Shown: positions 1 to 9,323, counted from the stretch's first letter. The stretch: 64,000 nucleotides of DNA from Paenibacillus sp. TCA20 (GCF_000732325.1 NZ_BBIW01000013.1:93646-157645); one strand, 5' to 3'. The notes: generated by a model from the letters alone, not told the origin. Translations and numbers: made by a program.

Positions 1-759
1 ATCATCGCGATGGCATTGATTGTTTCAGGGGGTCTTGGCTTCGTCGTTCTCTCCGATGTGCTGGAGCTTCGAAAAAGAAAAAAACGGACCCTGTCACTGC
101 ATTCAAAAGTAGTATTGTCGATCACAGGCTTCCTGATTGTCTTCGGTGCTATGGTTGTATTTGTCTTAGAATTCAGTAACACGAAGACCTTAGGCGGACT
201 GGATACAGGCGGGAAGATCATCGCTTCCTTCTTCCAATCGGTTACGGCGAGGACTGCAGGCGCGAATGCTCTTGATATTGCGGGCTTACGCCAGGCAACC
301 CAGTTCTTTATTATCCTGCTGATGTTTATCGGGGCTTCTCCGGGGTCGACTGGGGGCGGGATCAAGACTACGACATTTGCCATACTTGTCGGTGCCGTGC
401 TATCGATGGTGCGAGGCCGGGATGATGTCGTCATGTTCCGATATCGTTTGGCTCAGGAACGAATTATTAAGGCACTGACGATTACAATGATTTCGCTGCT
501 CATGGTGGTTGGTGTAACGATGATTCTATCCACTACAGAAGATGCACGCTTTCTTATGATCTTGTTTGAGACCACATCGGCATTCGCAACGGTAGGGCTG
601 TCCATGGGGCTTACACCTGAGCTGACGACCATTGGCAAGCTGCTGATCTGCCTGACGATGTTTGCAGGTCGTCTTGGGCCGATAACACTCGCTTATGCGC
701 TCAATCGAAAGAGCAAGGAACTGTATAGACATCCAGAAGGCAAGATTATTATTGGTTAA
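1..759 (+). CDS. ktrB: KtrB/TrkH-type potassium channel subunit, 5'-truncated by window edge
   Basis: Membrane channel subunit of the Ktr potassium uptake system. The reading frame is open from base 1, so the start lies outside the window; 252 codons of the C-terminal half are present. It shows alternating hydrophobic spans and the two last pore loops typical of TrkH/KtrB: a TARTAGAN stretch near base 245 and SAFATVGLS near base 578, with a glycine-rich SPGSTGGGIK segment between them. The next gene, 23 bases downstream, is its cytosolic RCK partner, as expected for a ktrBA operon. The family assignment is firm; which paralogue (KtrB or KtrD) cannot be told from the fragment. Confidence 0.93.
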   Translation: MIAMALIVSGGLGFVVLSDVLELRKRKKRTLSLHSKVVLSITGFLIVFGAMVVFVLEFSNTKTLGGLDTGGKIIASFFQSVTARTAGANALDIAGLRQATQFFIILLMFIGASPGSTGGGIKTTTFAILVGAVLSMVRGRDDVVMFRYRLAQERIIKALTITMISLLMVVGVTMILSTTEDARFLMILFETTSAFATVGLSMGLTPELTTIGKLLICLTMFAGRLGPITLAYALNRKSKELYRHPEGKIIIG

Positions 760-782
760 AGAGGAGATTTGAGACTAACGTT

Positions 783-1448
783 ATGAAAAATCAGCAATTT
801 GTTGTTGTTGGGCTCGGCCGCTTCGGTTCCAGTCTGGCAATGGAACTCGTAGAGAATGGTTATGAAGTCCTGGGTATAGACCGCAATGAGGAGATCGTTA
901 ATGATATGAGCGAGTTCCTGACTCATGCGGTCGTCGCGGATGCTTCGGATGAGGATACGCTTCGTTCACTGGGCATCCGTAATTTTGACTGCGGTATCGT
1001 GGCGATTGGCGACGATATTCAGATGAGTATTCTGTCCGCCATCCTGCTCAAGGAGCTTGGTGTGAAGAAGGTCATTGCTAAAGCGATCTCGCTCCTGCAC
1101 GGCAGGGCGCTGGAGAAGCTGGGCGTAGACCGGATTGTCTATCCGGAGAGAGACATGGGCAAACGGGTTGCGCACCAGCTTGTTACGCCGAATCTGCTCG
1201 ATTACATTGACCTGTCCGACAACTACAGTATTGTAGAAATGACGGTTCCGAGATGTCTGAATGGCAAAACGCTCTCCGAGCTGAATTCAAGAGCCAGATA
1301 CAATTGCAGCATTGTCGCCCTGCAGAAGAATGAGGGCATCATTATTGCACCAACCGCACTCGATCATGTGCATACTGGAGATATCATGATTATTATAGGG
1401 ACCAATGACAACATTGAGCGTTTTGACGAAGAAGTCATTAGCCAATAA
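783..1448 (+). CDS. ktrA: KtrA/KtrC-type RCK regulatory subunit of potassium uptake
   Basis: A 221-residue cytosolic gating ring subunit that binds nucleotide and controls the membrane partner encoded just upstream. The N-terminus has the Rossmann GxGxxG motif (GLGRFGSS, residues 10-17) and an acidic residue at the end of the second strand (GIDRNEE), as in RCK_N domains. The last 80 residues form the RCK_C (TrkA_C) domain, which in this family can bind c-di-AMP. Length matches Bacillus KtrA/KtrC (about 220). It is preceded by a GAGGAG ribosome binding site and sits 23 bases after the channel gene, so the two are almost certainly cotranscribed. Confidence 0.95.
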   Translation: MKNQQFVVVGLGRFGSSLAMELVENGYEVLGIDRNEEIVNDMSEFLTHAVVADASDEDTLRSLGIRNFDCGIVAIGDDIQMSILSAILLKELGVKKVIAKAISLLHGRALEKLGVDRIVYPERDMGKRVAHQLVTPNLLDYIDLSDNYSIVEMTVPRCLNGKTLSELNSRARYNCSIVALQKNEGIIIAPTALDHVHTGDIMIIIGTNDNIERFDEEVISQ

Positions 1449-1462
1449 CAATATTTCCTGAG

Positions 1463-2359
1463 CTAACCGCGCTTCGCAGCGAAAAATTCACGTATTTCGT
1501 GAATCCACTGCTTGGCTGTCGCGCTTAGCTCTTCTTTTTGTCCATAGATCATGCAGGTCGTCCGTCTTGTTTGTCGAAGCTCAGGAATATGAACCGTGAC
1601 CAAGTCATTGTCCGCGAGCAGCTGCGGCCTCAAATAGGATTTGGGGAGCAGAGCGGCAAGCTTGCAGGTTGGAAGCAGACGTACAATGGCTTCGAAGGAA
1701 TCGATCTCCATCCGGATATCCGGCATAACTCCTGATCTGTGGAACAGATCATCCGTTAATTTGCGATACCAGGTACCCTTGGAGAAGGTGATCATCGGCA
1801 TTTTTTGCAGATCATCCATTTTGGATGCTTGTCCGCTCAGAGGATGTGTGCTGGCGACAACGAGCTCCAAATGGTCGTCGAAGAGAGGGAGACAGTTTAG
1901 TCCAGGCTCGTTAATAGAAGAAGCGACGATGCCGACATCAGCCTGCTTGTCGCGCACACTGGATACAATCTCATGAGTCTTGCCTGTAACGAGCTTGATC
2001 TCCGCATGCGGATGGTTGTCCATAAATGCGGTAATGAGCGGAGGCAGTGTCGTCTGCAGCGTCGTTAAGCTGGCACCCAGCGTAATAGCACTGTCCGTAT
2101 CGTCCTTGAATTGAGCCAGCGTTTGCAGAAATTTCAGCTGCTGCTGCTGCTGTTCAATCGCAAAATCATAAGCAAGTCTACCGATAGAGGTCAGCTCGAG
2201 TCTCTTGCCAACCCGATTGAAAAGGGTAACGCCTAGTTCATCCTCCAATTTGGCGATCTTACGGGACAGAGCAGGCTGTGACAGGTTTAACAGCTTGGAG
2301 GCTTGGTTCAGGCTGGATTGCTCAACAACAGCGGCAAATGCTTGCATTTCTTCATACAT
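1463..2359 (-). CDS. LysR-family transcriptional regulator
   Basis: A 298-residue LysR-type regulator. The N-terminal winged helix-turn-helix (residues 1-60, with ASKLLNLSQPALSRKIAKLE as recognition region) is typical, followed by a two-lobed effector-binding domain (about 90-295). It is transcribed divergently from the succinate dehydrogenase operon with a 346-base AT-rich intergenic region between, the classical arrangement for a LysR regulator acting on its neighbour. I infer, without proof, that it controls sdhCAB or senses a dicarboxylate or citrate-type ligand. The 3' end lies only 14 bases from the convergent ktrA end. The ATG start at 2359 keeps the full helix-turn-helix. Confidence 0.9.
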   Translation of the reverse strand: MYEEMQAFAAVVEQSSLNQASKLLNLSQPALSRKIAKLEDELGVTLFNRVGKRLELTSIGRLAYDFAIEQQQQQLKFLQTLAQFKDDTDSAITLGASLTTLQTTLPPLITAFMDNHPHAEIKLVTGKTHEIVSSVRDKQADVGIVASSINEPGLNCLPLFDDHLELVVASTHPLSGQASKMDDLQKMPMITFSKGTWYRKLTDDLFHRSGVMPDIRMEIDSFEAIVRLLPTCKLAALLPKSYLRPQLLADNDLVTVHIPELRQTRRTTCMIYGQKEELSATAKQWIHEIREFFAAKRG

Positions 2360-2705
2360 AGATGCTTCATCCTCCTGGTCAGCGTTTATTAACGTATATA
2401 CCTTATACCCTATAGTTATAACATTTAATAATTATATTGCAATTCCCTTATAAGAAAAAAAACGAGTAACATAAGAGCGACACAGGTTGTTCACAAGTTA
2501 AGCAAAAACTAGAAATTTGTCGAGCCTTAGTGAACTAGAAGGTCACTGTGTGATCCAGATAATTTGAACCGGAGACATCATGAACTTTTCATGAGCCATT
2601 CCCATACTGAATACTTTCGTTTGACGGGGAGCAGGATCTTTTGTTCATTTTATCTTCCAAATTCAAATATGAAAACGCTGTACATGGAAAGGGGAAAGTC
2701 AGTTT
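2360..2705. promoter_or_regulatory. Divergent lysR/sdhC intergenic region
   Basis: A 346-base non-coding stretch between the divergent LysR regulator and sdhC. The part next to the regulator (about 2390-2450) is very AT-rich and contains overlapping imperfect dyads of the TTATA...TATAA kind, suitable for LysR T-N11-A boxes. A TTGACG hexamer near 2621 is followed 17 bases later by TTCATT, a weak sigma-A candidate for sdhC. None of these is conclusive. Confidence 0.35.
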
Positions 2706-3368
2706 ATGAAAGGTTACTATGCCCGAAAGATTCACTCGCTTCTAGGCCTCATCCCTCTGAGTGTGTTTTTTCTTATGCACATGTTCTCGAACTTTGCAGC
2801 TGTTGAAGGCGGGCCGGAGAGGTTTCAGTCCGCAGTAAATTTGATCAACAGCCTTCCGCTGCTGCTTTTGATGGAAATCTTCGTGATTTATGTCCCTATG
2901 CTGTATCACGGTGTTTACGGATTGTACATTGCGTATCAGGCCCAGCCGAACGTTGGCAGGTTCAACAATGAGCGCAACTGGAGATATACGTTTCAGCGTA
3001 TATCCGGCGTCATTACTTTCGTATTCGTGATCTGGCACGTCTATCAGACGCGCGTTCAGGTATTCCTGGGCGAGGTGAGCCATGAAGAGCTTGGTGCGCT
3101 GATGCACAGTATTGTAACGAATCCAGTCTATTTCATTATTTATCTGATTAGCGTCGTGGCAGCTTCTTATCACTTTGCCAACGGCTTGTGGGCATTCCTT
3201 GTTAGCTGGGGAATTACGCGAGGCCCTCGTGCACAGCGAGTATCCTCATACGTATGCATGAGCTTGTTCGCAGTCTGCTCTATTATGTTTGTTGCATCTA
3301 TCTTTGCCTTCCGCTCTGTGGAATTTGATGCATCTGCTGTAATCGAAATGTTGAAAGTAACAGTCTAA
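2706..3368 (+). CDS. sdhC: Succinate dehydrogenase cytochrome b558 subunit
   Basis: A 220-residue membrane anchor of complex II (succinate:menaquinone reductase), carrying two b-type haems. Five hydrophobic spans are visible. Histidines at 10, 25, 68, 111 and 156 sit in membrane segments; four of these spacings match the haem ligands of Bacillus SdhC. The sequences MHMFSNF, LYHGVYGLY, IWHVYQTRV and SYHFANGLW mark them. First gene of sdhCAB: the flavoprotein starts 25 bases after the stop. The ATG has a GGAAAGGGG upstream. Length and order are standard for the Bacillus-type enzyme. Confidence 0.97.
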   Translation: MKGYYARKIHSLLGLIPLSVFFLMHMFSNFAAVEGGPERFQSAVNLINSLPLLLLMEIFVIYVPMLYHGVYGLYIAYQAQPNVGRFNNERNWRYTFQRISGVITFVFVIWHVYQTRVQVFLGEVSHEELGALMHSIVTNPVYFIIYLISVVAASYHFANGLWAFLVSWGITRGPRAQRVSSYVCMSLFAVCSIMFVASIFAFRSVEFDASAVIEMLKVTV

Positions 3369-3393
3369 GCTGTAAGAGGAGAGTGAACTAGAA

Positions 3394-5139
3394 ATGGCTA
3401 CATCCAACATTATTGTCGTGGGCGGCGGTCTTGCAGGACTTATGGCAACAACCAAAGCTGCAGAAGCAGGGGTCCACGTTCATCTATTTTCTATTGTACC
3501 TGTCAAAAGATCTCACTCCGTATGTGCCCAAGGCGGTATTAACGGCGCAGTTAACACCAAGGGGGAGGGCGATTCTCCATGGGTTCACTTCGACGATACC
3601 GTGTATGGCGGTGACTTCCTGGCGAATCAGCCGCCAGTTAAAGCGATGTGTGAAGCCGCACCAGGCATCATTCATCTAATGGACCGGATGGGCGTTATGT
3701 TTAACCGTACGCCGGAAGGACTGCTCGATTTCCGTCGTTTCGGAGGCACTAAGCATCACCGTACCGCGTTTGCAGGTGCGACAACAGGCCAGCAGCTGCT
3801 GTACGCTCTGGATGAGCAGGTACGCCGCTGGGAGACAGCGGGTCTCGTTACGAAGCATGAGCACTGGGAGTTTTTGCAGGCGGTTGTGGACGATGAAGGT
3901 ATATGCCGCGGGATTGTGGCTCAGGATCTGCGCAGTATGGAAGTCGCTACATTCGCAGCGGATGCAACGATTCTGGCAACTGGCGGTCCCGGCATTATCT
4001 TCGGTAAGACGACGAACTCGGTTATTAATACAGGTACAGCGGCAAGTGCGGTATATCAGCAAGGTGTGACTTATGCGAACGGAGAATTCATTCAGATTCA
4101 CCCGACAGCGATTCCGGGTGATGATAAGCTGAGACTGATGTCAGAATCGGCACGGGGTGAAGGCGGGCGTATCTGGACTTATAAGGATGGTAAGCCTTGG
4201 TATTTCCTTGAAGAGAAATACCCGGCTTACGGTAACCTTGTACCGCGGGATATTGCCACACGTGAAATTTTTGATGTGTGTGTTAACCAGAACCTCGGTG
4301 TGAATGGCGAAAATATGGTATATCTTGATCTGTCTCACAAAGATCCGAAAGAGCTCGATGTTAAGCTCGGCGGTATTATCGAGATCTATGAAAAATTCAT
4401 GGGTGACGATCCGCGCAAGATTCCGATGAAGATATTCCCTGCGGTTCACTACTCTATGGGCGGCATGTGGGTCGACTATAACCAGATGACTAACATTCCG
4501 GGATTGTTCGCTGCAGGAGAGTGTGAATACCAATACCACGGGGCCAATCGACTTGGCGCCAATTCGCTCGTATCGGCGATTTACGGAGGGATGGTTGCAG
4601 GTCCTAAGGCGGTTGAATATATCAAAGGCCTTAAGAAATCAGCACAGGATGTATCCTCTTCTGTGTTCGACAGATATCAGAAGCAGCAGACCGATAAGTA
4701 CGACCGCATTACCAAAATGCAAGGCACAGAGAACGCCTATGTTATTCATAAAGAACTTGGCGATTGGATGAAGGACAATATGACGGTTGTCCGCTACAAT
4801 GACCGTCTAGAAGCGACCATCGGTAAAATTAAGGAATTAAAAGAGCGTTACAAGAACATTAACGTGAACGATACATCCAGCTGGAACAATACGAGTGCAT
4901 CCTTCACAAGACAGCTGTGGAACATGCTGGAGCTGGCTGAAGCGATGACGCTGGGCGGACTGCTTCGCAATGAAAGCCGCGGGGCGCACTACAAGCCGGA
5001 GTTCCCGGATCGTGATGATGAGAACTTCCTGAAGACGAGTCTTGCAAAATGGACGCCGGATGGACCGGAAATTTCGTATGAGCCTGTTGACGTATCTCTG
5101 ATTCCGCCGCGTATCCGTGACTATTCCAAGGACAAATAA
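3394..5139 (+). CDS. sdhA: Succinate dehydrogenase flavoprotein subunit
   Basis: A 581-residue catalytic subunit that oxidises succinate to fumarate on the cytoplasmic face. The FAD-binding dinucleotide fold is at residues 5-35 (GGGLAGL). SHSVCAQGGING near residue 40 supplies the histidine (H41) that carries covalent FAD in this family, and RTAFAGATTG and the later HPTAIPG and SARGEGGRI segments form the substrate site. Length fits the Bacillus/epsilon type (about 585). It has an AAGAGGAGAG ribosome binding site and is followed after 42 bases by sdhB. Confidence 0.98.
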   Translation: MATSNIIVVGGGLAGLMATTKAAEAGVHVHLFSIVPVKRSHSVCAQGGINGAVNTKGEGDSPWVHFDDTVYGGDFLANQPPVKAMCEAAPGIIHLMDRMGVMFNRTPEGLLDFRRFGGTKHHRTAFAGATTGQQLLYALDEQVRRWETAGLVTKHEHWEFLQAVVDDEGICRGIVAQDLRSMEVATFAADATILATGGPGIIFGKTTNSVINTGTAASAVYQQGVTYANGEFIQIHPTAIPGDDKLRLMSESARGEGGRIWTYKDGKPWYFLEEKYPAYGNLVPRDIATREIFDVCVNQNLGVNGENMVYLDLSHKDPKELDVKLGGIIEIYEKFMGDDPRKIPMKIFPAVHYSMGGMWVDYNQMTNIPGLFAAGECEYQYHGANRLGANSLVSAIYGGMVAGPKAVEYIKGLKKSAQDVSSSVFDRYQKQQTDKYDRITKMQGTENAYVIHKELGDWMKDNMTVVRYNDRLEATIGKIKELKERYKNINVNDTSSWNNTSASFTRQLWNMLELAEAMTLGGLLRNESRGAHYKPEFPDRDDENFLKTSLAKWTPDGPEISYEPVDVSLIPPRIRDYSKDK

Positions 5140-5181
5140 GAGCAGTAAGGAATGAATTATAAACAGTAAGGAGGAACCATC

Positions 5182-5955
5182 ATGGCAGAAACCGCTGTAA
5201 ATAAACAAACCGTGAAAAGTGTGAAGTTTGTCATTACCCGCCAGGATAAACCGGACTCTCCTTCCTATATTGAGGAATTTGAGCTTCCGTACCGTCCCGG
5301 AATGAACGTTATCAGTGCGCTCATGGAAATTCAGCGCAACCCGGTGAATACTTCGGGCAAGCAGATTGCTCCGGTATGCTGGGACTCCAATTGCCTGGAG
5401 GAAGTCTGTGGTGCATGCTCGATGGTTATTAACGGGAAGCCGCGCCAGGCCTGTGCTGCACTCGTGGACCAGCTGGAACAGCCGATCCGGCTTGAGCCAA
5501 TGAAGACCTTCCCGGTAGTACGAGATCTGGTTATTGATCGTGATCGCATGTTTAAGGCGCTCAAACGGGTCAAAGCATGGATTCCGATCGATGGAACTTA
5601 TGACCTGGGGCCAGGTCCGCGGATGGCGGAAAAGAAGCGTCAGTGGGCTTACGAGCTGTCCAAGTGTATGACCTGTGGTGTCTGCCTTGAAGCATGCCCT
5701 AACGTGAATGACAAGACAGACTTTATCGGTCCAGCAGCGATCTCACAAGTCCGCTTGTTCAATGCTCATCCGACAGGTGAGATGAACAAGGAAGAAAGAC
5801 TCGAATCGCTTATGGAAGATGGAGGAATTGAAGGCTGCGGTAACTCGCAGAACTGTGTAAGAGCTTGTCCAAAAGGCATTCCGCTTACAACTTCCATTGC
5901 AGAGATGAACAAGGATACGACCAAGCATATGTTTAAACGCTGGCTGGGCGCATAA
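5182..5955 (+). CDS. sdhB: Succinate dehydrogenase iron-sulfur subunit
   Basis: A 257-residue electron-transfer subunit linking the flavin to the haems. It shows three cysteine clusters: a plant-type [2Fe-2S] set (CWDSNC...CGAC), a [4Fe-4S] set (CMTCGVCLEACPN, about residue 158) and a third set (CGNSQNCVRACPKG, about 218). An AGTAAGGAGG ribosome binding site precedes the ATG. It is the last gene of the operon and a strong hairpin terminator begins 26 bases after the stop codon. Confidence 0.98.
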   Translation: MAETAVNKQTVKSVKFVITRQDKPDSPSYIEEFELPYRPGMNVISALMEIQRNPVNTSGKQIAPVCWDSNCLEEVCGACSMVINGKPRQACAALVDQLEQPIRLEPMKTFPVVRDLVIDRDRMFKALKRVKAWIPIDGTYDLGPGPRMAEKKRQWAYELSKCMTCGVCLEACPNVNDKTDFIGPAAISQVRLFNAHPTGEMNKEERLESLMEDGGIEGCGNSQNCVRACPKGIPLTTSIAEMNKDTTKHMFKRWLGA

Positions 5956-5980
5956 TGTCCCGCCTTGCAATATGAATCAC

Positions 5981-6019
5981 AAGAACTCCGTCTTGAAGCT
6001 GAAGACGGAGTTCTTTATT
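5981..6019 (+). terminator. Rho-independent terminator of sdhCAB
   Basis: Perfect 14-base inverted repeat (AAGAACTCCGTCTT, 5981-5994, and its complement 6002-6015) with a 7-base loop, followed by a short T-rich tract. It lies directly downstream of sdhB. Confidence 0.9.
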
Positions 6020-6108
6020 ATGGGCAGAGCCAGGCCTGCCTTGGCTCCATACAGATACCCGGAGTGTGTTATAATCGGAACTAACTGAAGAAGGGATGTG
6101 CAATACAT

Positions 6109-6921
6109 TTGACGGAACCCATTATAGACCGACCCGTGACCCGGACAGAAATTAGTAAAGGGCTCTATCAGCTGGGGCTCAGACCCGGAATGACGCTGAT
6201 TGTGCATTCTTCCCTGAAGAGCTTCGGCGGGTGGATTCCAGGGGGCGCACCTTCTGTAGTCCTTGCTCTGCAGGATGTGCTGGGCCCGGAAGGCACACTT
6301 GTCATGCCGACCCAGTCAATGGATTTAACGGATCCATCCACTTGGATGAACCCTCCTGCAGACCCGAAGTGGTGGGAGCTTATTCGTGCTGAAATGCCGG
6401 CATATGATCCGGAGATGACAGAGACTTCTGGAATGGGTGCCATTGTTGATGCATTCAGGCAGAGCGGTGCTTCACTACGCAGTCTGCATCCGCATGTGTC
6501 CTTTGCAGCGCGGGGACGACTTGCACCCTATATTATAGAGAAGCATGCCTATGATTATCCGCTGGGAGAGGAATCACCACTTGCCCGGCTGTACGACGCG
6601 GATGCGCATGTCTTGTTAATTGGCTGCGGACATGATCGGAATACTTCATTGCATTTGGCAGAGTATCGGACGGAATATAAAGGCAGGAAGGAAATCCAGC
6701 AGCAGGCTCCAGTCCTTGTGCAGGGCAGGAAGCAGTGGATTACCTATCGTGATTATAATATCAGCTCCGATGATTTTGATAAGCTGGGACATGATTACGA
6801 GCTGGCGGACAGCTCTATATTTGCCAGAGGTCATATCAGGCAGGCCTCCTGCTTCCTGGCACCGCAGCGTGCATTAGTTGATTATGCTGCGGAGTGGCTC
6901 AGGACAAAGAGGGAGCTATAG
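6109..6921 (+). CDS. AAC(3)-family N-acetyltransferase (YokD-like)
   Basis: A 270-residue member of the antibiotic acetyltransferase (AAC(3)/YokD/FrbF) fold, which transfers acetyl from acetyl-CoA to an amine. The signature N-terminal block SLKSFGGWIPGG (about residues 40-51) and the GTLVMPTQS strand are clear, as are the conserved late acidic/His segments (GCGHDRNTSLHLAE). TTG start with AAGGG upstream. It begins right after the sdh terminator and is followed by an unrelated phosphoesterase gene 27 bases on. Chromosomal members in Bacillales often have no proven resistance role, so a resistance function should not be assumed. Confidence 0.9.
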   Translation: MTEPIIDRPVTRTEISKGLYQLGLRPGMTLIVHSSLKSFGGWIPGGAPSVVLALQDVLGPEGTLVMPTQSMDLTDPSTWMNPPADPKWWELIRAEMPAYDPEMTETSGMGAIVDAFRQSGASLRSLHPHVSFAARGRLAPYIIEKHAYDYPLGEESPLARLYDADAHVLLIGCGHDRNTSLHLAEYRTEYKGRKEIQQQAPVLVQGRKQWITYRDYNISSDDFDKLGHDYELADSSIFARGHIRQASCFLAPQRALVDYAAEWLRTKREL

Positions 6922-6948
6922 TATTTCATTAGAAGGGGGAAATTAAGC

Positions 6949-7899
6949 TTGGAATTTACACCACGCCCGAATAGGGATCCGGAAGATAAACCTGTACGTC
7001 CCAAGGATGGAAGTGAGACGGTTCCGGCCATTTTCCCTGGCAAACCCAAGCAGCATCATCCTTCCCGCAGAAGCTTCTTGAAGAAGATGATGAAGCTGGG
7101 ACTTACCGCGGGTGCCGGTCTGTTTACGGGAGGGTATGCGTGGCTGTGGGAGCCGCGGAATCTCGAAGTGGAGCATGTGAACCTTACGCTCCCCCGACTT
7201 CCTGAGAGCTTTCAAGGGATGAGAATTGCCCATTTCAGTGATATGCATCTGGGGTTCCACATGGATAAATCGGATATGGAGCGATTGGCGAAGGCGGTCA
7301 GAGAGCAGTCTCCGGATATCATTTGTTTTACTGGAGATATGGTAGAAGCGAAGGCGGAACCTATGGCAGAGTGTGTCCCCCTGCTCCGAGCTATGCAGGC
7401 CCCACTAGGCAAGTATGCCGTGCTCGGCAATCATGATTATCGTGGACGGGAGTATAAGAAGCTGGCAAAGCTGTATCACGATGCGGGCTTCACATTACTA
7501 GTTAATGAGCATGTTACGGTCGAAAAAAACGGGGAAGTCATTGCCGTCGCGGGCCTGGATGATGCCTTGAATGGTGTGCCTGATCCGGCAGCTGCACTTG
7601 ATGGCCTGGAAGCTGATATATTTACACTCCTACTAATGCATGAGCCGGATTACGCCGACATTGCGTCTGGATACACCTATGATCTGCAATTGTCCGGACA
7701 TAGTCACGGAGGACAGGTGAGAGCTCCCTTTATCGGCGCTCTGACCACACCGCGCGGCTCTCACAAGTATATTCAAGGGCTGTACTACACCGGAGAAGAA
7801 GGGGCATCCATGCCCGTCTACGTAAATCGGGGTGTCGGTATGACTCAGCTGCCGATCCGCTTCCTATGCAAGCCCGAGCTGACGATGATTCATTTGTAA
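6949..7899 (+). CDS. YkuE-like metallophosphoesterase with Tat signal
   Basis: A 316-residue calcineurin-type phosphoesterase predicted to act outside the membrane. A twin-arginine motif (SRRSFLKK, R40-R41) precedes a hydrophobic segment (residues 48-66), matching the Tat substrate YkuE of B. subtilis. The metal-binding motifs are complete: SDMHLG, FTGDMVE, LGNHDY, a histidine in LMHEPDYAD, and LSGHSHGGQ. The TTG start at 6949 is supported by AGAAGGGGGA nine bases upstream. The N-terminus ahead of the twin arginines (about 38 residues) is longer than usual. Confidence 0.92.
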   Translation: MEFTPRPNRDPEDKPVRPKDGSETVPAIFPGKPKQHHPSRRSFLKKMMKLGLTAGAGLFTGGYAWLWEPRNLEVEHVNLTLPRLPESFQGMRIAHFSDMHLGFHMDKSDMERLAKAVREQSPDIICFTGDMVEAKAEPMAECVPLLRAMQAPLGKYAVLGNHDYRGREYKKLAKLYHDAGFTLLVNEHVTVEKNGEVIAVAGLDDALNGVPDPAAALDGLEADIFTLLLMHEPDYADIASGYTYDLQLSGHSHGGQVRAPFIGALTTPRGSHKYIQGLYYTGEEGASMPVYVNRGVGMTQLPIRFLCKPELTMIHL

Positions 7900-7953
7900 T
7901 CTGCACATGAATCATCGCAGTGGGACGAACAATAATAGAAAGGAAATGATACG

Positions 7954-8721
7954 ATGGAACGAATCGCTATAGTTTCCGATATTCATGGAAATATGACCGC
8001 CTGGACAGCCGTACTGGCCGATATGCGTCATCGCGGGATTACGCGTATCTTCTGTCTTGGTGATCTGGTGGGCAAAGGACCGAATCCGGAAGCCTGCTTA
8101 GACAGTGTCCGTGCGAACTGTGAAGTGGTTGTGCGAGGGAACTGGGATGAGCTTGTGGCCAAAAGGCAGGAAGGGCTTCATTTTGAGTGGCATGCGGATC
8201 GACTTGGTCAGGAGCGTCTATCTTATTTATCCTCTTTGCCCTTCAGCTGCCATTTCAGACTTAGCGGACGTTCCATTCGCCTAGTACATGCTTCGGCTGT
8301 GAGTGTATATCATCGTGTCCAGCCATGGGACAGCATAGAGGAGAGACTCGGTATGTTCGCGCCGATTGCTGCATCCATTGAAGAGCTGGAGCAGGAAGTG
8401 CCGGATGTAGTCGGTTATGGTGATGTGCATAATGTTTATCTTCAGCATATCAGCGGCAAAGTGTTATTTAATGTGGGCAGCGTAGGCAACCCATTGGATA
8501 TTCCGGAAGCTTCATACTGTATTCTCGAAGGAGCTGATCTTACGATGGAGCCATTCGGAGAGAAGACGTCCCCGTCTGATGCGGCTTTTAATATCCAGTT
8601 TATTCGTGTGCCTTATCGTATCGAGGAGGAAGTTCAAATTGCACTGAATTCAGGTGCCCCGGATATGGATCTCTATATCAATGAAATCCGCACGGGTGTT
8701 TATCGCGGTATAAAAAAATAA
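7954..8721 (+). CDS. Metallophosphoesterase (YfcE/ApaH-like)
   Basis: A 255-residue cytosolic member of the calcineurin-like phosphoesterase superfamily. Visible motifs are SDIHGN (9-14), CLGDLVGKGPNP, RGNWDE and LVHASAV. The usual GHTH near the C-terminus is replaced by GYGDVHNVY, followed by the conserved NVGSVGNP. It lacks a signal peptide. It lies 54 bases after the Tat phosphoesterase and 28 bases before a GNAT gene, on the same strand. The substrate cannot be told from sequence; a nucleotide or phosphoprotein phosphatase role is possible. Confidence 0.85.
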   Translation: MERIAIVSDIHGNMTAWTAVLADMRHRGITRIFCLGDLVGKGPNPEACLDSVRANCEVVVRGNWDELVAKRQEGLHFEWHADRLGQERLSYLSSLPFSCHFRLSGRSIRLVHASAVSVYHRVQPWDSIEERLGMFAPIAASIEELEQEVPDVVGYGDVHNVYLQHISGKVLFNVGSVGNPLDIPEASYCILEGADLTMEPFGEKTSPSDAAFNIQFIRVPYRIEEEVQIALNSGAPDMDLYINEIRTGVYRGIKK

Positions 8722-8749
8722 AGAAAATGGATGATAGGAGCATACGATC

Positions 8750-9307
8750 ATGTTCACGAAGCATGCGTTAGGACGAGGACTGCCGGTGCTGAGGACAGAG
8801 CGCTTGCTCTTCAGAGGCCTTACGCCGAGTGATGATGAGACGATATTTCGCTTTTTGAATGATGTGGAGGTCATAAAGTATTTAAATCGTGTACACTTGC
8901 CGACTAAGCTTCGGGCCAGGCGTTTGCTTAAAGAAATATGGATATCCGGCGCGAGACTTGAATCGGTTCACTATGGTATACGTCTCCTTGAACAGGACGA
9001 GCTGATCGGGGTTATCTCATTCCAGCAATGGAAGGAAGATAAGAAGGAGGCACAGATCGGGTACATGTTTGACCGCAGGTATTGGGGTCAGGGGTATGGA
9101 ACGGAGGCTGTCGGACGAATGATCCGTTTCGGCTTTGAGGAGCTGGGGCTTCAGCGAATTGAAGGCAAATGCCATGAACATAATCAGCGCTCCCAGAAGG
9201 TTCTCATCAAGAATGGAATGAAGTATATGCGGACACATAAGCATTTTTCCCTGTTTCCCAAAAATGGGCAGGATGTGCTCGTGTATGTGAAGGAACAGAC
9301 ATTATAA
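8750..9307 (+). CDS. GNAT family acetyltransferase (RimJ/RimL type)
   Basis: A 185-residue GNAT acetyltransferase of the ribosomal-protein-alanine type. It begins with the typical LRTERLLFRGLTPSD strand, has QIGYMFDRRYWGQGYGTEA as the acetyl-CoA binding motif A (R/Q-x-x-G-x-G/A), and ends with NQRSQKVLIKNGM, characteristic of RimJ/RimL proteins. It follows the phosphoesterase by 28 bases and precedes an EamA transporter by 16 bases, so these are probably cotranscribed, though no shared pathway is evident. Confidence 0.9.
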   Translation: MFTKHALGRGLPVLRTERLLFRGLTPSDDETIFRFLNDVEVIKYLNRVHLPTKLRARRLLKEIWISGARLESVHYGIRLLEQDELIGVISFQQWKEDKKEAQIGYMFDRRYWGQGYGTEAVGRMIRFGFEELGLQRIEGKCHEHNQRSQKVLIKNGMKYMRTHKHFSLFPKNGQDVLVYVKEQTL

Positions 9308-9323
9308 TTAAAGTAGGTACACT

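Noticed and set aside
1476..1490. GCGCTTCGCAGCG as a ktrA terminator
   Set aside because: The stem is only four to five pairs and lies within the end of the LysR coding sequence.
3676..4101. Long minus-strand frames inside sdhA and similar antisense frames elsewhere
   Set aside because: They lie fully opposite strongly supported genes, lack ribosome binding sites and encode no recognisable motif.
6109..6921. Aminoglycoside resistance gene
   Set aside because: Only the AAC(3) fold is supported. Chromosomal YokD-like proteins share these motifs without proven resistance.
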